Positions 42,452 through 51,600 of a stretch of 64,000 bases of DNA are shown one piece after another. The stretch is from Arthrobacter sp. 9V. Lineage in GTDB: Bacteria; Actinomycetota; Actinomycetes; Actinomycetales; Micrococcaceae. The DNA lies in contig NZ_LR732912.1 in assembly GCF_902506065.1 (NCBI RefSeq), positions 3,221,388-3,285,387 of the forward strand, in the 5' to 3' direction. Below the pieces are notes generated by a model. It made no database searches. It was given only the letters and a program-made list of their open reading frames with translations, and was not told where the DNA came from. Both the position numbers and the translations under genes were made by a program. Position 1 is the first letter of the stretch; the number at the start of each line of letters is the position of its first letter.

Positions 42452-43725
42452 CGCTTGGCTCCTTCGTGATCTTTCGTGACGGGGTCCCCGGCGTCTGTGA
42501 CGGTATGCCGGGGCCAGGACAGGAATGCTCCTGTACTTCCTAGTATCGCAAGAACTGTCAGCGCTGCCGCAGCCCAACCCAAACCAGCCGCGGCTCCGAG
42601 CCACCCGGCCAAGGGGTAGGCGAGGATGTAGCAGGCGTGCGAGAGGGAGAACTGGGCAGTGAAGACGTACGGCCTGGTCGCCTCGGTGGAGGCGTCCCGC
42701 AACAGCCGCGAGGACGGGGTGAGGATGGTGGAGTTGCTGGCGCCGAGCAGGAACCACAGTCCCAGCAGCAACCACCAGCCGACCTCCGGTGAAGCCAGGA
42801 AGGTCACTGCCGTTGCCACTGCCAGGGCCACCGGAATGAGGGCAGCGCCGGTGAGCATGACGGCCCGGTCCCCGAATCGCTCCAACACCCGGGGAGCCGT
42901 GATGGCCACGATCATGGACCCGACTCCGAAACATGCCAGGGCCAGGGCAAGATCGGCCTCTGCCCGGTGGAGGACGTCGCGGACGTAGACCACCGAGTTG
43001 ACCAGCACCAGCGCCGTTGGGGCGGCGACCACCAGGTTCAAGGCGAGCAGGGATCGGAGGCGGCGGTTCTTCCAGAAGATCCGGGCTCCCAGGGTGGTGC
43101 GGTGCCAGAGCGATCCCGCAGCCCCCGTGTCCGCGGAGATCCTGGGCAGTGCGGTGGCGGCGACCATCCCGGCAGAGAACAGGAACCCCAACACAGTGCC
43201 CAGGAACAGATTGTTGTAACTAACCAGGGTCAACAACAACGCCGCGGCCGCGGGGCTGACCAGAGCTTCCATGTCATAGGCCAGCCGGGACAAAGACAGG
43301 GCGTGGGTGTAGTCCCGTTCCTTCTTCAGCACCGTGGGAATGAGGGACTGGAAGGCCGGGGTGAACGTCGCCGAAGCCGACTGCAGCAAGAAGATCACCA
43401 CATAGATCTGCCAGGCTTCCGTGATGAACGGCAGGCACAAAGCCATGGCAGCCCTGACCAGGTCCGCTGCGATCAGCACAGGCTTCTTCGGCAACCGCGC
43501 CACCAAAGCGTTAATGACCGGAGCGAAGCCCACATAGGCCAGCATCTTGATCGTCAGCGCGGTTCCCATCACCGCACCGGCGTTGCTGCCGGCCAGATCA
43601 AACGCCAACAAACCCAACGCCACCGTCAACAGGCCCGTCCCGATCAAGGCCACGACCTGAGCGGAAAACAGCCTCCGGTAGGTTCGGTTCCGCAACACCG
43701 ACAACATCAAAACCACGCCATCCAT
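42448..43725 (-). CDS. MFS exporter (DHA3-like), possible metal efflux
   Basis: A 12-helix major facilitator protein of 425 residues. The start LRNRTYRRLFSAQVVALIGTGLLTVALGLLAFDLAGSNAGAVMGTALT and the NALVARLPKKPVLIAADLVRAAMAL loop are typical of the DHA3 drug/metal group, which includes the nickel exporter NreB. Its operon partner is an ArsR protein with a complete metal site, which favours Ni, Co or Zn efflux over drug export; this is inference. The ATG at 43725 has no clear ribosome binding site; an ATG six codons later (LSVLRN) is an alternative. Confidence 0.82.
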   Translation of the reverse strand: MDGVVLMLSVLRNRTYRRLFSAQVVALIGTGLLTVALGLLAFDLAGSNAGAVMGTALTIKMLAYVGFAPVINALVARLPKKPVLIAADLVRAAMALCLPFITEAWQIYVVIFLLQSASATFTPAFQSLIPTVLKKERDYTHALSLSRLAYDMEALVSPAAAALLLTLVSYNNLFLGTVLGFLFSAGMVAATALPRISADTGAAGSLWHRTTLGARIFWKNRRLRSLLALNLVVAAPTALVLVNSVVYVRDVLHRAEADLALALACFGVGSMIVAITAPRVLERFGDRAVMLTGAALIPVALAVATAVTFLASPEVGWWLLLGLWFLLGASNSTILTPSSRLLRDASTEATRPYVFTAQFSLSHACYILAYPLAGWLGAAAGLGWAAAALTVLAILGSTGAFLSWPRHTVTDAGDPVTKDHEGAKR

Positions 43726-43727
43726 TC

Positions 43728-43753
43728 AGTGCATATGTGCACGTATGTGCACT
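43728..43753. promoter_or_regulatory. Operator candidate of the MFS-arsR operon
   Basis: The stretch has three GTGCA words in 26 bases and a 14-bp near-palindrome ATATGTGCACGTAT (43734-43747). It lies directly before the MFS start, over the likely -10 region, where an ArsR repressor would act. Confidence 0.5.
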
Positions 43754-43839
43754 CAAAGAATAGTGCTGATTACCCTCTTGATCAATACAGTGAGCCGCGG
43801 GCGACGAGCAGGCTCAGGCCCACTGACCCGCGGAGTCTC

Positions 43840-44271
43840 CTAAATGTGGTGCAGACACGTGGTGGCGACGCCCCAGATGGTCAGTTCCGACATCGCCGGA
43901 ACACGGATATCCGGATACTTGGGGTTATCAGCCTGCAGGACTACGCCCGACGGCGTGACCCGCAACCTTTTGATGGTCAGCTCCCCGTCAAGAACAGCCA
44001 CGACGACGGATCCATCCTTGGGCTCCAGCGCCCGGTTGACGATCAACTCGTCGCCGTCGCTGATGCCGGCTCCTTCCATGGACTGGCCCGTCACCCTCAC
44101 CACGAAAGTGCTGGTGACGTCCTTGATGAGGTGCTCGTTGAGATCGATCCGGCCGTCAAAATAATCCTGCGCAGGCGAGGGATACCCCGCCGCCACCGGA
44201 AGAGGTGCCAACAGAACTGACATAAGGGAAAAGCCCGCGTCTATCACGCGGGGGCCGACTATCACGCCCAC
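43840..44271 (-). CDS. umuD: UmuD-like self-cleaving SOS peptidase (S24)
   Basis: The 143-residue protein is the regulatory partner of UmuC; RecA filaments trigger its self-cleavage to the active form. It has the catalytic pair Ser64 (VTGQSMEG) and Lys101 (ELTIKRL), 37 residues apart as in E. coli UmuD, and the scissile Ala28-Gly29 in PVAAGYPSPA. No DNA-binding domain is present, so it is not LexA. I chose the GTG at 44271, directly after AAAGG and next to a LexA box. It is not adjacent to umuC. Confidence 0.88.
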   Translation of the reverse strand: MGVIVGPRVIDAGFSLMSVLLAPLPVAAGYPSPAQDYFDGRIDLNEHLIKDVTSTFVVRVTGQSMEGAGISDGDELIVNRALEPKDGSVVVAVLDGELTIKRLRVTPSGVVLQADNPKYPDIRVPAMSELTIWGVATTCLHHI

Positions 44272-44284
44272 AACACACCTTTAT

Positions 44285-44300
44285 TCGAATATATGTTCGA
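44285..44300. promoter_or_regulatory. LexA (SOS) box of umuD
   Basis: TCGAATATATGTTCGA matches the actinobacterial SOS box except for one base. It lies 13 bases upstream of the GTG start. Confidence 0.8.
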
Positions 44301-44457
44301 TAGTTCAGTGTACAGCGGGCGGCTGACATTGTGTCCATTCCGCTTGGCCCGGCGCCTCAGGGGCTATGATTCCCGCGCTGAGACGAATGACGAGTACTTT
44401 GAGGGACGATCAAGGGAACAACTTCCTGGCACGAACCTTACAAGGGCCCACCCACGA

Positions 44458-45054
44458 CTAATGCAGCACCCGATACCGCACGTGCGTGACCAACCCGGTC
44501 CCGCGCACCTCGGCCTGCTCGAGCGTCAGGTTCCCCACGCCGTCGAGTAATCGCTCACCGCCACCAAGAACCATGGGTGAAATGTGGAGCCTCAGCTCAT
44601 CCATGAGCCCGGCTGAAAGATACTGGCGGGCAGTCTTCGCTCCCCCGGCAATAGCCACATCCTTGTCCCCGGCGGCTTCCCGGGCCTGCGCCAACGCCGA
44701 TTCAATGCCGTCGGTTACGAAATTAAACGTTGTGCCCCCTTCCATCTCCAACGGCTCGCGGCGGTGGTGGGTCAGCACGAATACGGGTGCGTGATACGGC
44801 GGCTCCTCGCCCCACCAACCCCGCCATTCCTTGTCCCACACGGCCGGCCCGGGCCCTGCGAACATGTTGCGTCCCATGATGAAGGCACCCGCCGCCAGGA
44901 TCCCTTCAATCTCAGGGGCGTTCGCCTCCGGTTCTTCGAACATCCATCTGTGCAGGAACTCTCCGCCGTCGCCCAACGGCTCCTCCAACCGCTGATGGGG
45001 GCCGGCAACAAATCCGTCCAAGGAAACAGTCAGATCGCACGTGACGTGGCTCAT
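44458..45054 (-). CDS. Dihydrofolate reductase family protein (RibD C-terminal type)
   Basis: A 198-residue protein of the RibD-C/DHFR-like fold: VTCDLTVSLDGFVAGP at the start, AFIMGRNMFAGPGPAVWDKEWRGWWGEEPPYHAPVFVLTHH in the middle, AIAGGAKTARQYLSAGLMDELRLHISPMVLGGGERL at the end. These are NADPH-dependent reductases of mostly unknown substrate in actinobacteria and should not be called folA. I chose the ATG at 45054, with an xAnnnT -10-like CATGAT seven bases before it; a longer frame upstream lacks conserved sequence. It stands alone. Confidence 0.85.
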   Translation of the reverse strand: MSHVTCDLTVSLDGFVAGPHQRLEEPLGDGGEFLHRWMFEEPEANAPEIEGILAAGAFIMGRNMFAGPGPAVWDKEWRGWWGEEPPYHAPVFVLTHHRREPLEMEGGTTFNFVTDGIESALAQAREAAGDKDVAIAGGAKTARQYLSAGLMDELRLHISPMVLGGGERLLDGVGNLTLEQAEVRGTGLVTHVRYRVLH

Positions 45055-45152
45055 GCGCCTATCATGCCACCGCGGCCCCGGTAGGAAGCAGAAAACTCTG
45101 GCAAAAGGCCGAGGCGGGGCGGACACTGTGGCTATACCTTCGGGAGGAACAC

Positions 45153-45599
45153 ATGACGGGAACATCGCTCCTGCTGCAACTGAATATCCTGATCGGCGAG
45201 TGGGAAACCATGGTCCCGGAAAGGGGTGTGCGGGGCCGGACCACTTTCGAGTGGCTGGAGAGCGGCGGCTTCCTGATCCAGCGATCTACGGTTCAAAAAC
45301 CGGAGTACCCGGACTCCATAAGCATCATCGGTGCCACAGGTTCAGACGGGGCTCTGCAACAGCATTACTTCGATTCGCGCGGCGTCGCCCGAATATACGA
45401 CGTGACTGTTAAAGACAGCGTTTGGACGATGTTCCGGGATGGCCCTGACTGGCCCCAGCGATTTGTGGGCCATTTCAGCGAGGACGGAAACACCATCACC
45501 GCCCGTCTGGAACGGGGAAGCTACCCTGGCGGACCGCTGGAGCACGACTTCGACATGGTGTACACGCGCATCGGCGGTCAGGGAGACCAGCAGCGATAA
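45153..45599 (+). CDS. Hypothetical small protein, DUF1579-like beta-barrel
   Basis: A 148-residue protein without a signal peptide. The pattern LIGEWETMVPE, FEWLESGGFLIQRS, HYFDSRGVARIYDV and WPQRFVGHFSEDGNTI resembles the DUF1579/lipocalin-like group of small ligand-binding barrels, common in soil actinobacteria with no known role. GGAGGAAC stands before the ATG. It is divergent from the DHFR-like gene by about 100 bases. No function can be assigned. Confidence 0.65.
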   Translation: MTGTSLLLQLNILIGEWETMVPERGVRGRTTFEWLESGGFLIQRSTVQKPEYPDSISIIGATGSDGALQQHYFDSRGVARIYDVTVKDSVWTMFRDGPDWPQRFVGHFSEDGNTITARLERGSYPGGPLEHDFDMVYTRIGGQGDQQR

Positions 45600-45652
45600 C
45601 CACCCCGGCCCGTGAACCTCCGCTCTGAACAGCGCACATGTGATCCACGTTA

Positions 45653-45666
45653 TTACCGGCTGGTAA
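45653..45666. promoter_or_regulatory. Palindrome upstream of the flavoprotein gene
   Basis: TTACCGGCTGGTAA (arms TTACC and GGTAA). It differs at two positions from the core of the site upstream of the HSDL2-like gene (2150-2163). Confidence 0.4.
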
Positions 45667-45776
45667 ACAGCACGCTACGGATCGGCCATAGATGGCAACA
45701 GCGGCGAAACACCCGCGAAAAACCGGCCCCCTACGCTGAAGATCAACAGCAGGTCACATGAGCGAAAGGGCCAAAC

Positions 45777-46682
45777 ATGTCCGCCATCCCGTCCGCATCC
45801 TCCCTCCACATCGTCATTGCAGGCGCAGGTCCAGCGGCCCAGGCTCTGGTGCGGCGACTCGCCGGAGGGTCCGACGCCCGGCAGCGCCCTTTCCACGGAA
45901 CCATAACAGTCCTCAGCAACCGCGATGAATGCCCGGACGCCCTGCTGGAACTCGCGGAACTCCCGCAGGTCTCGGTCCGCTTCGGCCAGGCGGCCAGTTT
46001 CATTGACGCTGACGCGAAGGTTGTGACCACCGTGGACGGCATGGAGTTCTCCTATGACCAGCTGGTGATCGCTACCGGCTCCGCCCCGGCTCTTCCGCCA
46101 GTACCAGGGGCAGAATCGAGCCTGAGCTACTCCACCATCGACGACGCCGCCTACATCGGCGAAGCGGTCAAGGACGTTACCCGTTTGGTGGGCCGCCGCC
46201 CGCTGGGAATCCTCGTGGGGAACGGACCCGCGGCCGGCCAGGCTGAGGCTGTGTTGCGTGCTCGCGGGGTCCGCCCCGTACGCACAACCCTCCGCCCCGC
46301 CGCCGTCGTGCCCTTCTCCGGATCCGAAACCGGGACCGGCTCTGAGGCCGGCACCCAAGGTTCCACGCTGCCGGCCACCGGCATCCTTTTCGAAGATGGC
46401 AGCAGCATGAAGGGCGATCTGGTGGTCCTGGCTGAGGAACGCACCGCCCGCAATGACCTCGCCGGAAGCGCCGGGCTCACAACAGCTCCCGACGGCGGTA
46501 TTTCAGTAGGGCGCGACCTCACCACATCCGTCCCGGGCATTTGGGCGATTGGCGATGCCGCGTCCTGCGACGGGCTCCGCCTGGGCCTGCTGCTTTCCGC
46601 CGAATCCTCTGCGATGCTGTGCGCCTCGGGGCTGCTCCTCAGCGCAGGCAAAGAGGATCAGCAGCCGCTGATGGCCGCCTGA
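45777..46682 (+). CDS. Stand-alone FAD/NAD(P)-dependent reductase
   Basis: A 301-residue pyridine nucleotide-disulfide-type flavoprotein: FAD motif IVIAGAGPAAQALVRRL near residue 13, VIATGSAPALPPVPGAE, a degenerate NAD(P) motif GILVGNGPAAGQAEAVL, and IWAIGDAASCDGL near the end. It resembles the reductase part of NirB/NasB but has no [2Fe-2S] or C-terminal interface domain and no redox disulfide. A Gly/Thr/Ser-rich insertion lies around residues 180-200. The electron acceptor is unknown. GAAAGG precedes the ATG. It stands alone before deoC. Confidence 0.75.
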   Translation: MSAIPSASSLHIVIAGAGPAAQALVRRLAGGSDARQRPFHGTITVLSNRDECPDALLELAELPQVSVRFGQAASFIDADAKVVTTVDGMEFSYDQLVIATGSAPALPPVPGAESSLSYSTIDDAAYIGEAVKDVTRLVGRRPLGILVGNGPAAGQAEAVLRARGVRPVRTTLRPAAVVPFSGSETGTGSEAGTQGSTLPATGILFEDGSSMKGDLVVLAEERTARNDLAGSAGLTTAPDGGISVGRDLTTSVPGIWAIGDAASCDGLRLGLLLSAESSAMLCASGLLLSAGKEDQQPLMAA

Positions 46683-46798
46683 CCTGCTGTGCACCGGGGG
46701 CCGGAGCGGCCCCCGGTGCATGTGGCAAGATGGTCCTTTGACGGGCAGTGACAACCCTGCGGCCACCGGGCCGGCCACGCCCTGCACGGAAGGATCCC

Positions 46799-47491
46799 AT
46801 GAGCAACGAAGCCGTCGCCCCTGCAAACATCGCCTCCTATATTGACCACACACTGTTGAAGCCGGAGGCCAGCGAGGCTGACATCCTCAAGGTGTGCGCG
46901 GAAGCAGCCGAGTACAAATTCAAGTCAGTCTGCGTGAACCCGGTGTGGGTCAAGACCGTCACCAAAGCACTCAAGGGTTCCGGTGTGCTCACCTGCTCGG
47001 TGATCGGCTTCCCCCTGGGCGCAACGCCCAGCGACGTCAAGGCCTTTGAGGCCCGCGGCGCCGTGCTGGACGGCGCCGATGAAATCGACATGGTGATCAA
47101 CATGGCCTCCGCCCGCGCCAACGACCAAGGTGCGCTGGTGGACGACATCAAGGCCGTCGCCGAGGTGGTGCACGCCGGTGAAGCCATGTTGAAGGTCATC
47201 ATTGAGACGTCCATGCTGACCGACGAGCAGAAGGTCATAGCCTGCCAGGCGGCTGTGGAAGCGGGTGCCGACTTCGTCAAGACCTCCACCGGATTCAACG
47301 GCGGCGGCGCAACCGTTGAAGACGTTGCCCTCATGCGCAAGACCGTGGGACCGGACCTGGGGGTCAAGGCCTCCGGTGGAGTGCGGTCCCTGGCCGATGC
47401 ACAGGCTATGATTGCTGCTGGTGCAACACGTATCGGAGCGAGTTCCGGAATTGCCATTGTCAAGGGTGAACAGGGTTCATCTGCCTACTGA
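46799..47491 (+). CDS. deoC: Deoxyribose-phosphate aldolase
   Basis: This class I aldolase splits 2-deoxyribose 5-phosphate into acetaldehyde and glyceraldehyde 3-phosphate in nucleoside catabolism. The 230-residue protein has [11 protein letters not shown] at the start, [13 protein letters not shown], the Schiff-base lysine Lys161 in FVKTSTGF, and [13 protein letters not shown]. The ATG at 46799 is preceded by GGAAGGA; a longer frame upstream has no conserved sequence. It could use deoxyribose from punA, but no deo operon is present. Confidence 0.95.
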   Translation: MSNEAVAPANIASYIDHTLLKPEASEADILKVCAEAAEYKFKSVCVNPVWVKTVTKALKGSGVLTCSVIGFPLGATPSDVKAFEARGAVLDGADEIDMVINMASARANDQGALVDDIKAVAEVVHAGEAMLKVIIETSMLTDEQKVIACQAAVEAGADFVKTSTGFNGGGATVEDVALMRKTVGPDLGVKASGGVRSLADAQAMIAAGATRIGASSGIAIVKGEQGSSAY

Positions 47492-47543
47492 GGCTTCCGC
47501 TACCGTCAGAGATTTTTGAGCCCTGCGGGGCGAGGAGGAATGA

Positions 47544-47771
47544 ATGTCCAAGAACGCCACAAGCGCCCCCATTGAAAAAGAAAACAGCCTGGCGTCCAGC
47601 ATTGTGCTGTTCCTTGTCATGATCGTGCTCTTCCTGGGCGCCATCTACTCGTTGTCATTCCTTAGCCTGGAAAACCCGTGGCCCATGGCCGTCTGCCTCG
47701 GCCTGTTCGCCCTGGCTTTCTGGATCCCGCAGACCATTCTTGGCCGGTCTGATTCTGCAGGCGAAAGCTAA
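47544..47771 (+). CDS. Small membrane protein, hypothetical
   Basis: A 75-residue protein with two hydrophobic helices (LASSIVLFLVMIVLFLGAIYSLSFL and WPMAVCLGLFALAFWIP) and a charged N-terminus. GAGGAGGA directly before the ATG is a strong ribosome binding site, supporting a real gene. It follows deoC by 52 bases and may share its transcript. Small proteins of this shape are common in Arthrobacter, but no function is known. Confidence 0.75.
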   Translation: MSKNATSAPIEKENSLASSIVLFLVMIVLFLGAIYSLSFLSLENPWPMAVCLGLFALAFWIPQTILGRSDSAGES

Positions 47772-47785
47772 ACCCTAAACTCAAA

Positions 47786-47846
47786 AACGCGGGGTCACTT
47801 ACCGCCCATCCCACACGGGATGTCGGGCCGTATCTGACCCCGCGTT
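47786..47846. terminator. Two-tier bidirectional terminator
   Basis: The outer stem AACGCGGGGTCA (47786-47797) pairs with TGACCCCGCGTT (47835-47846). The inner stem CATCCC/GGGATG lies at 47807-47822. It separates convergent genes, and part of it repeats the terminator arm at 28560-28583. Confidence 0.75.
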
Positions 47847-47866
47847 GCTTGTTTAAGTTTGCTTGT

Positions 47867-48661
47867 TTAGAGTGCCAGAGCCGCCAGAACGCCGGGCCAG
47901 TGCTGTTGTGCCAACGCCCATGCGGCGGCTCCCATGCCCACCATGGCGTAGCCGCTTACGGGTATGAGGACCAGCCACTCGCGTCGCGAACCTGCCCGTC
48001 CAAGCAACGGGATGGAGAAGGCACCGTTGGGACGCCAAATTCCCCGGATCAGGGATTTACGCAGGAATTTGGGTGGTTTGATGACGATCGGCCATAACAG
48101 TGGCACCCCGCCCACGGTGATCATGTCCCCCACTATGTGCACCACCACGCCTGTGAGCATGGACAGCGGCAACCAACCCCACTGATCCGGCGCAAACCAC
48201 GTCACCAGGCCGGCCATCACGATCGCGAAGAGCCAGTTGGTAATCCACCCCGACTTGGGGAACAGGTTCAGCGCCTTGGCCGCCAGATTGATCATGAACA
48301 TGCACAGCAGCCCGGCGCCGATGGAAAGCTTGCCCACGGGGGTGACCATCTGGAACTGGGCCGCCATAGCGGCGAGCACCACAAACGCGGAGGCCCCCAG
48401 CAACGAGTGTGTCCCTTGCCGGTGTCCTCCGCTGGCTTTTTCGATCCCCACCGCAATGACGTTGGACAACGGCGGCAGTGAATTCGCAATGGTGCTGTGG
48501 CGGTGGTCCCAGTCCACCACCAAGGCAGTTCCCGCCGTCGCCATGGCACCGATCAGGATCCCGGTGGAGTCCAACGGGTACCAGCCCAAGGCATACGGAC
48601 CGGTCGAGGCAATGGCAATCCACGCCGCGGCTCCCGACGCGGCGTGATGTCCTCCCATCAT
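47867..48661 (-). CDS. Metal-dependent hydrolase, YdjM family membrane protein
   Basis: A 264-residue integral membrane protein of the YdjM family (named LexA-regulated metal-dependent hydrolase in E. coli). It has the N-terminal HHAASGAAAW, the DWDHRHSTIANSLPP histidine/aspartate cluster, HRQGTHSLLGA, and HIVGDMITVGGVPLLWP, which form the proposed metal site, among six or more hydrophobic segments. It begins five to eight bases after the mfd stop, so it is co-transcribed with that repair gene. Two adjacent ATGs are possible starts. I see no LexA box here. Confidence 0.85.
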   Translation of the reverse strand: MMGGHHAASGAAAWIAIASTGPYALGWYPLDSTGILIGAMATAGTALVVDWDHRHSTIANSLPPLSNVIAVGIEKASGGHRQGTHSLLGASAFVVLAAMAAQFQMVTPVGKLSIGAGLLCMFMINLAAKALNLFPKSGWITNWLFAIVMAGLVTWFAPDQWGWLPLSMLTGVVVHIVGDMITVGGVPLLWPIVIKPPKFLRKSLIRGIWRPNGAFSIPLLGRAGSRREWLVLIPVSGYAMVGMGAAAWALAQQHWPGVLAALAL

Positions 48662-48666
48662 GGAAG

Positions 48667-51600
48667 CTAGCCGGCCTTTACGGGTACATCAGCGAAAATC
48701 GCTTCAATGACGTTGTTGGCCCATTGAAGGATCTCCGCGTCCTGAAGATCCCGTCCGCCGATCCTTGCCGTCTTGGGCTTGGGAATCAGCACGGCATCAA
48801 GGGCAGGCTTTACCTGCGAGCCCGGGTACATGCGGTTCAGGCGCATGGTTTTGGACTCGGGCAGTTGCGCCGGCGAGAAGCGGATGAAGTTGCCTTGGAG
48901 TGCGACGTCGGACAGGCCGGCTTCGCGGGCTCCCACCCGGAAGCGGGCCACGGCAATGAGGTTTTGGGCAGGCAGCGGGGGTTCGCCGTAGCGGTCCACG
49001 AGTTCGGCCAGGACCTCGTCGATGGCCTCGTACGTGATGGCGGACGCCAGCTTCCGGTACGCTTCCAGGCGCAACCTTTCGCCCGGCACGTAGTCGTGCG
49101 GCAGGTGGGCGTTGACGGGCAGCTCGATCTTCATCTCGGCTGCCTTCTCTTCGGCCTCACCGCGGTATTCGGCAACAGCCTCGCCCACCAAACGGATGTA
49201 GAGGTCGAACCCGACACCCTGGATATGGCCGGACTGTTCCCCGCCCAGCAGGTTACCGGCGCCACGGATTTCCAGGTCCTTCATGGCCAGCTGCATACCG
49301 GCGCCGAGCTCATTGTGCGCGGCAACAGCCTTCAGTCGCTCCAACGCCACTTCGCCCAGGGGTTTCTCGGAGGGGTACAGGAAGTAGGCGTAGGCGCGTT
49401 CCCGGCCACGGCCAACACGGCCACGGAGCTGGTGGAGCTGCGAAAGACCGTACTTGTCCGCCCCATCCACAATCAAGGTGTTGGCGTTGGAGATATCCAA
49501 GCCGGTTTCAATGATGGTGGTGCAGACGAGGACATCAAAACGCTTCTCCCAGAAGTCCACAATGATCTTCTCCAGGCGGCTCTCGGACATCTGGCCGTGC
49601 GCTACTTCCACGCGGGCTTCAGGGACCAGCTCGCGGATCTGCGCGGCGATCCGCTCAATGGAAGAGACGCGGTTGTGGACGAAGAACACCTGGCCTTCGC
49701 GCATCAGTTCACGGCGGATCGCGGCGGAGGTTTGCTTGTTGGTGTACGGGCCCACGTAGGTCAGCACGGGGTGGCGTTCCTCCGGAGGCGTGGCCAGGGT
49801 GGAGGTTTCGCGGATGCCGGTCAGCGACATTTCCAGTGTTCGTGGAATCGGTGTTGCACTCATGGCCAGCACATCCACGTTGGTGCGCATCTTCTTGAGC
49901 GCTTCCTTGTGCTCCACACCGAAGCGCTGCTCCTCGTCAACAATCACCAAGCCCAGGTCCTTGAACTGGAAGTCCTTGGACAGGAGCCGGTGCGTGCCGA
50001 TCACCACGTCCACAGCGCCGCTCTTGACGCCCTCGGCAGTTTCCTTGGCTTCCTTGCTGCTTTGGAAGCGGGACAGCGGTTTTACCCGCAGGGGGAAGCC
50101 GGAAAAGCGCTCGGTGAACGTTTCGTAGTGCTGCTGCGCCAACAGGGTAGTGGGCACCAGGACCGCCACCTGTTTGCCGTCCTGCACGGCTTTGAAGGCT
50201 GCCCGGACGGCGATTTCGGTCTTGCCGTAGCCAACGTCGCCGGAGACCAGCCGGTCCATGGGGATCTCCCGCTCCATGTCCGCTTTGACCTCGTTGATGG
50301 TGGTCAGCTGGTCCGGCGTTTCCACATACGGGAACGCTTCTTCAAGCTCGCGCTGCCAGGGAGTGTCCGGCGCGAACGCGTGCCCCCGGGAAGCCATGCG
50401 GGCGGAGTACAACCGGATCAGCTCCCCGGCGATTTCCTTGACAGCTTTGCGTGCCTTGGACTTGGTACTGGCCCAGTCCGCGCCGCCCATCTTGCTCAGC
50501 GCCGGCGCGTCACCGCCCACGTAACGGGTCACCTGGTCCAACTGATCCGTGGGTACGAAGAGCCGGTCCCCCGGTGCACCACGCTTGGATGGCGCGTACT
50601 CGAGTACCAAATACTCCCGCAGCCCGGCATCGGAGGACGACGTCCCGGCCACCTTGCGCTGGATGAGCTCCACAAACCGGCCGATTCCGTGCTGCTCGTG
50701 CACCACGAAGTCGCCTGCATGAAGCTGCAACGGGTCCACGGCGTTGCGCCGCTTGGACGGCATCCGGCGCATGTCCTTGGTGGAACTGGCCGTAGCGCGG
50801 CCCAACAAATCAGCTTCGGTGAGCAGGCCCAATTTGAGGCCGTCCAGGACAAAACCGCGTCCGACGGCGGCGGTGGTCACCTCGATGATGCCCGGCTGGG
50901 GCTCCTCATCCAGGGACTCCACACGGGAACAAGGAATCTCAGCGTCATGGAACAGCTCCGCCAGACGCTGGGCAGGCCCGGGACCATCAGTCACCACCAC
51001 TACACGCCACTGCTCACGAACACGGGAGCCGATGAACTCCAGCATCTCGGCCACATCGCCCTGGTAGCCACGAGGTTCGCGGGCACGCATGTTGAGCACG
51101 TCGATGTCCAGGACCAGGTCCTCATCGGAGGCAAGCGAGGTGATGGACCACCAGGAGACCCCATGTTCCAGGGCGGCCGAGCGGATGTCGGTGAGAGAAC
51201 GGAAACTTGCGGCATGCAGGTCCGTGGAGGCCTGGGAAGACAGGTCAAGGGGCGCCGCACCGCCGTCGGATGCTGTTGACCAAGCAGCTTCCAGGAATTC
51301 CTCATTGGTGGCAGCGAGATCGTGCGCACGCGTGCGCACCTTCTCGGGCTCGATGACCACCGAAAGCGAGCCTGCGGGGAGCTGGTCCACGAACGGGACC
51401 ATGGCGTCCACCAGCACGGGCGCGAGCGATTCCATGCCTTCAACGGCGATGCCGCCGGCGATCTTCTCCAGCATGTCAGCTGCGGCGGGCATATCTGCCT
51501 TGAGCTTGGCCGCACGGGACATCACCGAAGCCGTGATGAGGATTTCCCGGCAGGGCGGGGCGTGCAGTTCAGTGGGGTGGTGGATTCCAGGCGCTGACAG

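Noticed and set aside
44458..45054. folA dihydrofolate reductase
   Set aside because: The sequence matches the RibD-C-like branch, not FolA; the folate-binding pattern of FolA is missing.
48478..51279. A 933-codon open frame on the plus strand opposite mfd
   Set aside because: The composition is that of a GC-rich shadow; mfd itself is conserved end to end on the minus strand.
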